A DNA stretch of 9,354 nucleotides from JBJXHC01 sp046160825 (GTDB lineage: Bacteria; Bacteroidota; Ignavibacteria; UBA10030; UBA6906), in contig JBJXHC010000091.1 of NCBI GenBank assembly GCA_046160825.1, positions 1 to 9,354 on the forward strand. The letters are read 5' to 3'. Position 1 is the first letter of the stretch; each line of letters begins with the position of its first letter. The notes beneath the pieces are model-generated. The model did no database searches. It worked only from the letters and a program-made list of their open reading frames with translations, and was not told the DNA's origin. Made by a program: the position numbers and the translations under genes. Shown piece after piece: positions 1 through 5,350 of this stretch.

Positions 1-2
1 AA

Positions 3-188
3 CGTCGGATATGGGATGTCAGTCGTTCGCCATCCCAGATTCAAGCAACTATGAATACCGAGTTGTCAGGCTCGGAGTCTGGGCTAAAGGGCTACTGGAA
101 GTTCAATGGAGATGTTCTTGATGTTTCGCTGAATGGTAACCACGGGATGATCTTCGGTAATCCTATCTTTGTTTCAATTTCCCGTTAG
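3..188 (+). CDS. C-terminal end of a LamG/concanavalin A-like domain protein (partial, 5' end outside window)
   Basis: The frame starting at base 3 is open from the window edge to a TAG at 186-188, giving about 61 residues. It reads R-I-W-D-V-S-R-S-P-S-Q-I-Q, then G-L-K-G-Y-W-K-F-N-G-D, then N-G-N-H-G. This is the usual ending of LamG/laminin-G3 (concanavalin A-like) domains: the RIWxVxRxxxQI strand, the GLxGYWxF strand and the GNHG turn. Such domains are carried by secreted or surface proteins that bind or cleave carbohydrate. The protein stops only about ten residues after GNHG, with a tail (F-V-S-I-S-R) that does not look like a normal continuation. Nine bases after the stop comes a copied piece of xdhB. 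I infer that the gene may have been cut short by the rearrangement that made this junction, although a natural C-terminus cannot be excluded. The family call is fairly secure; function beyond a glycan-binding-like fold is unknown. Confidence 0.72.
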   Translation, partial: RRIWDVSRSPSQIQATMNTELSGSESGLKGYWKFNGDVLDVSLNGNHGMIFGNPIFVSISR

Positions 189-196
189 TCGGGATG

Positions 197-225
197 ATCG
201 ACGACATTGCCGTTGATAGCCAGTT
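197..225 (+). repeat. 29-bp direct repeat, copy 1 (duplicate of xdhB codons 21-30)
   Basis: These 29 bases are identical to 1463-1491 inside xdhB, in the same orientation. The copies are 1266 bp apart and bracket the whole nuclease gene plus the first 60 bases of xdhB. Copy 1 is preceded by an ATG at 194-196 that is in frame with the xdhB reading (M-I-D-D-I-A-V-D-S-Q-L). Similarity fades right after base 225. Exact identity over 29 bases is not expected by chance, so this is a real sequence duplication or recombination scar. Confidence 0.9.
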
Positions 226-287
226 AGTTGTTGATTACCCAAAACTCCAGCCTGTGATAGAATTGAGTTGCAAATTTATTTACAAGG

Positions 288-1406
288 ATGTTCGCATTGA
301 GTGCTGAAATCACATACGATCAACAGTACAACATCTGGCTTGTCGACCTCAAGAATAGAGTCCGCAATACCCGGATCAAGGCTGCCGTGAAGGTGAATAC
401 CGAGCTTCTGACCCTCTATTGGGAACTTGGCGCTGACATATTTGCCAAACAGGTGCAAGCGAAGTGGGGAGACGGTTTTTTACTTCAGCTAAGCAAGGAC
501 TTAACGTCTGAATTCCCCGAAATAAGGGGTTTTTCAAGAAGAAACCTCGAACTCATCCGGCAATGGTATACGTTCTATAGCGCAGCCCCTTCTCCCCTAA
601 TTGCGAAACAAGCTGTTTCGCAATTGCCTGCCGGCTCATTGAGCCAACAAGCTGTTGGCTTAATCAGGCAACAGCCTGTTGCCCAAATAACTCAGATACC
701 CTGGGGTCATAATATTGCCATCATTGCCAAGTGCAAAACCCTCAATGAGGCGCTCTACTATGTGCAGAGCACCATCGCCCACGGATGGAGCCGTAGCGTA
801 CTGGTTCACCAGATGGAGAGCGGATTGTTCCAGCGGGAAGGCAATTCGGTGAACAACTTTGCTCTCACGCTCCCTGCGCCGCAATCCGATCTAGCGAAAC
901 AAACCATAAAAGATCCGTATGTCTTTGATTTCCTGAGCATGACAAAGGAATACAATGAACGCGATCTGGAATTGGGGCTGATACAACATATCACACAATT
1001 CTTATTGGAACTGGGAGCCGGGTTTGCATATGTGGGAAGGCAGTTGCCGATACAGGTGGGAGAAAAGGAATTCTTTCTTGACCTTCTCTTCTACCATACA
1101 AAGCTGCACTGCTTTGTGGTTGTGGAATTGAAAACCGGAGATTTTGAACCTGAACACGCAGGCAAACTCAATTTCTATATCAAGGCAGTGGATTCACTCT
1201 TGCGCAAAGAAGGGGACCAACCCACCATTGGTATTCTGCTCTGCAAAAAGAAGGATAAACTCGTTGCCGAATATGCTTTGAGTGACATACACAAACCTAT
1301 CGGTGTGTCGGAATATCAACTCACGCATTCTTTGCCGGACAACCTCAAACCGAGCTTGCCAAGTATTGAAGAAATTGAGAGAGAGCTTGAAGGGGAGCGG
1401 CGATGA
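288..1406 (+). CDS. DUF1016/YhcG-family PD-(D/E)XK nuclease domain protein
   Basis: A 372-residue protein with the two-part layout of the DUF1016/YhcG family. An N-terminal helical domain (about 10-100, with Y-N-I-W-L-V-D-L-K and L-Y-W-E-L-G) is joined by a linker to a C-terminal PD-(D/E)XK nuclease fold (about 200-345). The likely catalytic residues are visible: D265 in F-F-L-D-L-L-F-Y-H, then E280 and K282 in V-V-V-E-L-K-T-G, followed by H-A-G-K-L-N-F-Y-I. Length is normal for the family, and the C-terminus (E-E-I-E-R-E-L-E-G-E) looks natural, so the gene appears intact. Family members are predicted DNA nucleases, often found near restriction systems or mobile DNA; their substrate is not well established. 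The linker (about 104-135) is unusual, being written by three consecutive hairpin palindromes. The start at 288 follows a weak AAGG and is the first ATG of the frame. The stop overlaps the xdhB start as ATGA, so translation is probably coupled. The gene sits where xdhA is often found and is bracketed by the 29-bp repeats, suggesting acquisition. Confidence 0.88.
   Translation: MFALSAEITYDQQYNIWLVDLKNRVRNTRIKAAVKVNTELLTLYWELGADIFAKQVQAKWGDGFLLQLSKDLTSEFPEIRGFSRRNLELIRQWYTFYSAAPSPLIAKQAVSQLPAGSLSQQAVGLIRQQPVAQITQIPWGHNIAIIAKCKTLNEALYYVQSTIAHGWSRSVLVHQMESGLFQREGNSVNNFALTLPAPQSDLAKQTIKDPYVFDFLSMTKEYNERDLELGLIQHITQFLLELGAGFAYVGRQLPIQVGEKEFFLDLLFYHTKLHCFVVVELKTGDFEPEHAGKLNFYIKAVDSLLRKEGDQPTIGILLCKKKDKLVAEYALSDIHKPIGVSEYQLTHSLPDNLKPSLPSIEEIERELEGERR
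599..683. repeat. Array of three in-frame hairpin palindromes inside the nuclease gene
   Basis: Three inverted repeats follow one another. (1) 599-610 pairs with 614-625, a perfect 12-bp stem (AATTGCGAAACA) with loop AGC. (2) 642-649 pairs with 653-660, a perfect 8-bp stem (AGCCAACA) with loop AGC; it extends through one G/T position to a further three pairs (638-640 with 662-664). (3) 667-673 pairs with 677-683, a perfect 7-bp stem (GGCAACA) with loop GCC. The four loop-proximal bases (ACAA, read outward from the loop) are constant. The next positions differ between units, yet both arms change together so that pairing is kept. Loop centres are 39 and 24 bases apart, both multiples of three, and each loop begins at a third codon position. 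The units therefore encode K-Q-A-V-S, Q-Q-A-V-G and Q-Q-P-V-A. This looks like a repeated palindromic element tolerated as a protein linker. Whether it acts as DNA, RNA or only peptide is unknown. Confidence 0.88.
1391..1397 (+). promoter_or_regulatory. Shine-Dalgarno site for xdhB
   Basis: AGGGGAG lies five bases before the ATG at 1403 and inside the last codons of the nuclease gene. It supports 1403 as the xdhB start and, together with the ATGA stop/start overlap, suggests coupled translation. Confidence 0.65.
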
Positions 1407-3715
1407 CCCCCTCCATCCCACACGAATCCGCTGCGAAGCATGTTACCGGCGAAGCGGTGTACATCGACGACATTGCCGTTGATAGCCAGTTGCTGTTCGG
1501 ACGGGCCGTCTATAGCAAGCACGCGCATGCGCGGATCGTGTCGTTTGATCTGAGTGCGGCGAGGAAAGTGCCCGGTGTTCATGCTGTGTTATCTGCGGAT
1601 GACATACCGGGGCACAACCAGATGGGGCCCGTCATCAAAGATGAACCATGTCTCGCTGATGGCGAAGTGATCTGCGTTGGTCAGGCAATGTTTCTTGTTG
1701 CGGCGGAAACAGAGGAGCAGGCGAGGGAAGCGGAACGGCTGATTAAAGTCGAGTACGAACCCCTTGAGTCGATCCTCGATCTCGAAACCGCTATAGAAAA
1801 AAAGAGTTTGCTTGGCCCACCACGCACGATGACACGCGGCGATGTTGCGGCGGGTTTACGCGCTTCATCTCATATTATCGAAGGCGTGTTGCACACTGGC
1901 GCTCAGGAACACTGGTATCTCGAATCGCAGGTCTGTCTCTGCATCCCCGGCGAAGGCCATGAGATCAACGTCTTCAGCTCCACACAGCATCCATCGGAAA
2001 CCCAGGCGCTGATTGCCGAAGTGCTCGGCATTGGCAAACATGAAGTGCAGGTGGAAGTGCGCAGGATGGGTGGCGCTTTCGGTGGTAAGGAAACACAAGG
2101 CAACCATACCGCATGCTGGGCTGCTTTGCTGTGCAATGCAACCGGTCGGCCTGTGAAGATTCGCCTGTTCCGTGACGACGATATGATTATGACCGGAAAG
2201 CGGCACCGGTTTCTGAGTCGGTACAAAGTGGGATTTGATGATAAAGGAATGCTGCTTGCTACAGCGTTTGAATTGAACAGCGACGGCGGATGCGCGACTG
2301 ATCTTTCATTCGCCATCCTCGAACGCGCCATGCTGCACGCGGATAATTCTTATTTCGTTCCGAATGTGTCAATCACCGGAAAAGTCTATAAGACGAATCT
2401 CCCTTCCAATACGGCGTTCCGGGGATTTGGCGGCCCGCAGGGTATGGCCGTGATCGAGGCAGTTATCGACCGGATCGCACGGACACTGAAGATGGATTCG
2501 GCTGAAGTTCGTTACAAGAACTTCTACGGACTCGAATCCCGTAACACCACACACTACGGTCAGGTGGTGGAAAACAACAGGCTTTTTATGATCTACGAAA
2601 AGATTATGAAGTCGTCCGACTACGAGAAGAGACGCAAGGCAATCAATGAGTTCAATGCGAAGAGTGAATTCACCAAACGTGGAATGGCGATGACGCCCGT
2701 GAAGTTCGGGATTTCGTTCACCACATCGTTCCTCAATCAGGCCGGAGCACTGGTGTTGGTGTACAAGGACGGAACGATCCTCGTGAATCACGGCGGCACG
2801 GAGATGGGACAGGGACTTCACACGAAGATGCAGCAGATCGCAGCGGCGGAATTTGGTGTGAGTGTGGACCGCGTCAAAGTAAATGCAACGAATACCACGA
2901 AGGTAGCAAACACCTCGGCAACTGCGGCATCGGCAGGAACCGACTTGAACGGCATGGCAGTGAAGAATGCGGTTGACATCCTCAAGGCACGGATTGCAGA
3001 TTCGTTGGCTGCGTATTTCAGCGAGAAGCATACAGATGAACCGACCAATTTTGCCGACATTGTGTTTGAGAACAATACCATCAAAGACGCTCTCCATCCT
3101 GATCGGGCCATCCCGTTTGCTGATGCGATGCCTATTATGCACCTGCGACAGGTGAGTCTTAGCGCCTCGGGGTTTTATAAAACTCCATCGATTGGCTGGG
3201 ACAAGGAAAAGGGATTCGGGAAGCCGTTCTTTTATTTTTCATTCGGGATGGCTGTGACCGAAGTCGAGGTGGACGTACTGACAGGCCATCACACCATTCT
3301 CCGCACAGACATTCTCCACGATGTTGGTGATTCGCTGAATGCCGGCATTGATATCGGTCAGGTGGAAGGTGGCTACGTACAAGGTGTTGGTTGGTGTACG
3401 ACGGAGGAAGTGAAGTGGGACGCCAAAGGAAACCTGATGACCCACTCTCCCGATACGTATAAGATTCCGGGTGTGCAGGACATCCCAAAGGATTTTCGGA
3501 CGGAATTGCTGCAAGGTGTTCCCAATCCGGGCACGATTCGTCGCAGCAAAGCAGTTGCCGAGCCGCCGCTGATGCTTGGACTTTCCGCTTGGTTGGCAAT
3601 AAAAGATGCGATTTCCGCCGTGGCAGATCATCAGGTTGAACCGGAGTTTTCGCTACCGGCGACGAATGAAGTGATTGCGCTCAGCGCGGACAAACTGAGG
3701 AGAACACGGGTGTAA
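1403..3715 (+). CDS. xdhB: Xanthine dehydrogenase, molybdopterin-binding subunit
   Basis: A 770-residue, full-length large subunit of a bacterial two-subunit xanthine dehydrogenase. It should hydroxylate hypoxanthine and xanthine to urate at a molybdenum cofactor in the cytoplasm, passing electrons to an FeS/FAD subunit (XdhA). The N-terminus (H-V-T-G-E-A-V-Y-I-D-D-I, then the A-R-I-V-S-F-D-L-S-A-A module) is normal for XdhB. By alignment with bovine xanthine oxidase, the active-site equivalents are Q195 (Q767), E230 in F-G-G-K-E (E802), R308 in L-E-R-A (R880), F342 in F-R-G-F-G-G-P-Q (F914), F443 in S-F-L-N-Q-A-G (F1009) and catalytic E720 in A-V-A-E-P-P (E1261). Keeping both E230 and R308 argues for a purine substrate rather than an aldehyde. 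T-E-M-G-Q-G-L-H is also present. No XdhA gene lies in the window; immediately upstream is the nuclease gene. The start is supported by AGGGGAG. XdhC follows after the four-helix-bundle cassette, consistent with a functioning enzyme. Codons 21-30 are duplicated at 197-225. Confidence 0.95.
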   Translation: MTPSIPHESAAKHVTGEAVYIDDIAVDSQLLFGRAVYSKHAHARIVSFDLSAARKVPGVHAVLSADDIPGHNQMGPVIKDEPCLADGEVICVGQAMFLVAAETEEQAREAERLIKVEYEPLESILDLETAIEKKSLLGPPRTMTRGDVAAGLRASSHIIEGVLHTGAQEHWYLESQVCLCIPGEGHEINVFSSTQHPSETQALIAEVLGIGKHEVQVEVRRMGGAFGGKETQGNHTACWAALLCNATGRPVKIRLFRDDDMIMTGKRHRFLSRYKVGFDDKGMLLATAFELNSDGGCATDLSFAILERAMLHADNSYFVPNVSITGKVYKTNLPSNTAFRGFGGPQGMAVIEAVIDRIARTLKMDSAEVRYKNFYGLESRNTTHYGQVVENNRLFMIYEKIMKSSDYEKRRKAINEFNAKSEFTKRGMAMTPVKFGISFTTSFLNQAGALVLVYKDGTILVNHGGTEMGQGLHTKMQQIAAAEFGVSVDRVKVNATNTTKVANTSATAASAGTDLNGMAVKNAVDILKARIADSLAAYFSEKHTDEPTNFADIVFENNTIKDALHPDRAIPFADAMPIMHLRQVSLSASGFYKTPSIGWDKEKGFGKPFFYFSFGMAVTEVEVDVLTGHHTILRTDILHDVGDSLNAGIDIGQVEGGYVQGVGWCTTEEVKWDAKGNLMTHSPDTYKIPGVQDIPKDFRTELLQGVPNPGTIRRSKAVAEPPLMLGLSAWLAIKDAISAVADHQVEPEFSLPATNEVIALSADKLRRTRV
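1463..1491 (+). repeat. 29-bp direct repeat, copy 2 (within xdhB)
   Basis: This is the xdhB-internal partner of 197-225. Here the sequence encodes the conserved I-D-D-I-A-V-D-S-Q stretch of a normal XdhB N-terminus, so this copy is the likely original and 197-225 the displaced one. Confidence 0.9.
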
Positions 3716-3757
3716 TGGAGTAGTGGAGTGATGGAGTATTGGAGTAATCATAGGAGG
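3716..3757 (+). repeat. Left TGGAGTNN octamer array / left inverted repeat
   Basis: Four consecutive octamers TGGAGTAG, TGGAGTGA, TGGAGTAT and TGGAGTAA (3716-3747) are followed by TCATAGGAGG. The array begins at the base after the xdhB stop codon. Its inner edge supplies the AGGAGG ribosome binding site of the following gene. It is the inverted counterpart of 4203-4237. Confidence 0.85.
3752..3757 (+). promoter_or_regulatory. Consensus ribosome binding site AGGAGG for the four-helix-bundle gene
   Basis: AGGAGG lies seven bases before the ATG at 3765. It fixes that start over the internal ATG at 3807, which has no comparable site. It forms the inner edge of the left inverted repeat, so the element appears to carry its own translation signal. 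Confidence 0.8.
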
Positions 3758-3764
3758 CTCTGAG

Positions 3765-4202
3765 ATGACCGAGTACACGAAACGACGGAACAAGAATCGT
3801 GGATACATGAAACTTGAGGTGTGGCAGAAAGGCCTGGAGTTGTTCAAACTGGTGTGGAAAATCACGAGTAGAGGAGGAATTGATTTCAAGCTTCGTTCTC
3901 AACTCGTCGATGCCGCGCAAAGTGTGTCGTCCAATATTGCCGAGGGATATGGCCGTCGTTCAATCAAGGAGTATATTCAATTTCTTTATGTTGCTCTCGG
4001 AAGTTTGGCTGAAGTTCTTACGCGGTGCATTGGTCTGCGTGAAATCGGATTGATCTCTCCGGATGATCTCGAACAGATTGATACTCTTCACTACGAAGTG
4101 GAAAACAAACTGCTCAATCTCGTGGGCTCGCTGGAGCATAAGCGCGACAGCGGCGGATGGGTGGACGCGGTGTCCGAAAATGTCGCGGATTACCAGACAT
4201 AG
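3765..4202 (+). CDS. Four-helix-bundle protein of the 23S rRNA intervening-sequence (IVP/S23) family
   Basis: A 145-residue protein with the hallmarks of the 23S rRNA-IVS-encoded four-helix-bundle family (TIGR02436 type). These are K-L-E-V-W-Q-K-G at 16-23, S-N-I-A-E-G-Y-G-R-R-S at 56-66, E-Y-I-Q-F-L-Y-V-A-L-G-S-L-A-E at 69-83, and a helical C-terminal half around L-E-Q-I-D. It has no signal peptide or membrane segment. Relatives are encoded in intervening sequences of 23S rRNA genes in Leptospira and others, and the accessory protein Avd of diversity-generating retroelements shares the fold. They form small basic oligomers thought to bind nucleic acid; no enzymatic role is known. Here no retroelement or rRNA is nearby. 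The gene lies between xdhB and xdhC inside inverted octamer repeats, with a consensus AGGAGG seven bases before the chosen ATG. Nothing in the sequence links it to xanthine metabolism, so I read it as a passenger gene. Confidence 0.88.
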   Translation: MTEYTKRRNKNRGYMKLEVWQKGLELFKLVWKITSRGGIDFKLRSQLVDAAQSVSSNIAEGYGRRSIKEYIQFLYVALGSLAEVLTRCIGLREIGLISPDDLEQIDTLHYEVENKLLNLVGSLEHKRDSGGWVDAVSENVADYQT

Positions 4203-4237
4203 CCTCATCACTCCATTACTCCAACACTCCATCTACC
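4203..4237 (-). repeat. Right inverted copy of the TGGAGTNN octamer array
   Basis: Read on the minus strand this contains TGGAGTGT, TGGAGTAA and TGGAGTGA followed by TGAGG, matching the left array in inverted orientation. It starts at the base after the four-helix-bundle stop codon and ends directly against the xdhC ATG at 4238. Confidence 0.85.
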
Positions 4238-5350
4238 ATGGATTCCATCAGCCACCTTCTTTCCTTGCTCACGTCTGACTCCCGTCTCATGGTTGCGACG
4301 ATCATCGCAACATCCGGGTCAACTCCTGTTGGAGCGCTTTCAAAAATGCTGATTCACGGTGACGGTACCCGCGCGACCGGTACGGTTGGCGGTGGTTGTA
4401 TGGAAGGGGACGTTCTGGAAGCTGCCCGGAAGTTGCATCAAGACAACACGGCAGCAATCCTCACATTCCATCTCAATGAAGACGAAGTGATCCAGGGTTT
4501 GATATGCGGAGGGAATCTCGATATCCTCGTCGAGCCGGTCGATGCTCATCAGCGAGAACTGTATGAGAAACTGAAAAGCATCAGAGACAGAGGCGAGGAT
4601 TGCGTTGTTGCGACTCACCTTGCTCTCGACGGTCGAGTCTTATATAAGGCTGTGGTAACGCGCGATGAGCTGCAGGGAAGCAATGAGGTGTTGGAGTATT
4701 GGAGAACTATTGGAGGTGCAACGACTGTTGACCTTGGTGCGATTCTACCCAAAGTATTCCAGCGCTCACAGGGTGAGCGATTACAGATCGAAAATGGTGT
4801 GATGATTTTGGAACCCGTGCTTGGACGGCCGCACCTTATCGTGTTTGGCGGCGGACATGTTTCCTTGTATGTTACACGCGTGGCCGCGATGGCGGGATTC
4901 AGGGTGACAGTGGTGGATGATAGAATTCAGTTTGCAAACAAGGAGCGATTCCCGGAAGCGGAGGAGACCATAGCGGCGGAGTTCTATGATGCGATGGAAA
5001 AGCTCTCCATCACCACATCAACATACGCGGTGATCGTTACACGAGGGCACCGTTCTGATGAAGAGATACTCGGTCGAGTGGTGAAGACACAGGCAAAGTA
5101 TGTCGGCATGATCGGCAGCAAACGCAAGGTGCTTGCCACGTTCAAGAATCTTATGAAGGATGGCGTTAGCCAGGATTTATTAGAAAAGGTGAGGGCTCCC
5201 ATGGGACTCGATATCGGAGCCGCGACGGCTGAGGAGATTGCAGTCAGCATTGTGGCAGAGATGATCCAAGTACGCCGCGGTGCAGCGCTACCCGTGCAAC
5301 TCAAGTCGAGAGAAATGGCAACACTTCTTCAGAAGCAGGAGACTTCATGA
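4238..5350 (+). CDS. xdhC: XdhC-family molybdenum cofactor insertion/maturation protein
   Basis: A 370-residue XdhC/CoxI-family protein. XdhC binds molybdenum cofactor, helps its sulfuration and delivers it into xanthine dehydrogenase; it is not a subunit of the final enzyme. The N-terminal XdhC/CoxI domain shows T-S-G-S-T-P at 25-30 and the conserved G-G-G-C-M-E at 51-56. The C-terminal Rossmann-like XdhC domain begins with L-I-V-F-G-G-G-H-V (G-G-G-H at 204-207) and includes V-G-M-I-G-S-K-R-K at 289-297 and G-L-D-I-G-A-A-T-A-E-E-I-A. I chose ATG 4238 because the protein then begins M-D-S-I-S-H-L-L like relatives. The open frame continues 27 codons further upstream, but only through the preceding gene and the octamer repeat. 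There is no clear Shine-Dalgarno site; the right octamer repeat fills that space. The interdomain residues E150-G160 (E-V-L-E-Y-W-R-T-I-G-G) are encoded by a further octamer-like repeat block. The stop overlaps the next start as ATGA. Confidence 0.93.
   Translation: MDSISHLLSLLTSDSRLMVATIIATSGSTPVGALSKMLIHGDGTRATGTVGGGCMEGDVLEAARKLHQDNTAAILTFHLNEDEVIQGLICGGNLDILVEPVDAHQRELYEKLKSIRDRGEDCVVATHLALDGRVLYKAVVTRDELQGSNEVLEYWRTIGGATTVDLGAILPKVFQRSQGERLQIENGVMILEPVLGRPHLIVFGGGHVSLYVTRVAAMAGFRVTVVDDRIQFANKERFPEAEETIAAEFYDAMEKLSITTSTYAVIVTRGHRSDEEILGRVVKTQAKYVGMIGSKRKVLATFKNLMKDGVSQDLLEKVRAPMGLDIGAATAEEIAVSIVAEMIQVRRGAALPVQLKSREMATLLQKQETS
4685..4716 (+). repeat. Octamer-type TGGAGTNN repeat inside xdhC coding sequence
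   Basis: Within xdhC the bases read TGGAGTAT, TGGAGAAC, TATTGGAGG. The 13-base core TGGAGTATTGGAG is identical to part of the left octamer array (3732-3744), with similar sequence after it ending in GGAGG. It encodes residues 150-160 in the linker between the two XdhC domains, in frame. It may be an octamer-repeat insertion that was tolerated, or a chance resemblance in a repetitive motif. Confidence 0.5.

Larger units (their letters stand above)
3716..4237 (+). mobile_element. Candidate single-gene cassette: four-helix-bundle gene between inverted octamer repeats
   Basis: The whole 522 bp between the xdhB stop codon and the xdhC ATG is taken up by left octamer repeat, four-helix-bundle gene and right inverted repeat. 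The inner part of the left repeat (3721-3757) matches the reverse complement of 4203-4235. Aligned with one 1-base gap they agree at 25 of 28 positions, then share GAGG after a 5-base gap. No transposase is encoded, and I see no clear target-site duplication. The terminal-inverted-repeat layout around one small gene suggests a non-autonomous mobile cassette, but that is inference. An alternative is that both flanks are independent expansions of a common intergenic octamer repeat. Confidence 0.5.

Noticed and set aside
231..265. Possible promoter (TTGATT and TAGAAT or TAGAATTG) before the nuclease gene
   Set aside because: The spacing between the boxes is about 21 bases and neither model (sigma-70 or Bacteroidetes TAnnTTTG) fits well, so I did not annotate it.
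194..307. Small frame of 37 codons beginning with the xdhB-like segment
   Set aside because: After the copied ten or so residues the peptide resembles nothing, overlaps the nuclease gene start and has no ribosome site, so I treat it as a recombination scar rather than a gene.
197..1491. 29-bp repeats as a target-site duplication of a transposed nuclease gene
   Set aside because: A target duplication would leave the first 60 bases of xdhB upstream of copy 1, but LamG-gene sequence is there instead, and 29 bp would be unusually long.
2369..3142. Minus-strand open frame of 257 codons antisense to xdhB
   Set aside because: It lies wholly opposite a gene with unmistakable conserved motifs. Its translation is rich in Cys, His and Arg with no recognisable domain, as expected for the shadow of a coding strand.
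3716..3757. Octamer array considered as a CRISPR-like or tandem regulatory array
   Set aside because: The unit is only eight bases with two free positions, far shorter than CRISPR repeats, and there are no spacers or cas genes.
4157..4237. Longer xdhC start giving 27 extra residues
   Set aside because: The extra residues are read from the end of the four-helix-bundle gene and the octamer repeat. Family homology begins at the ATG at 4238.
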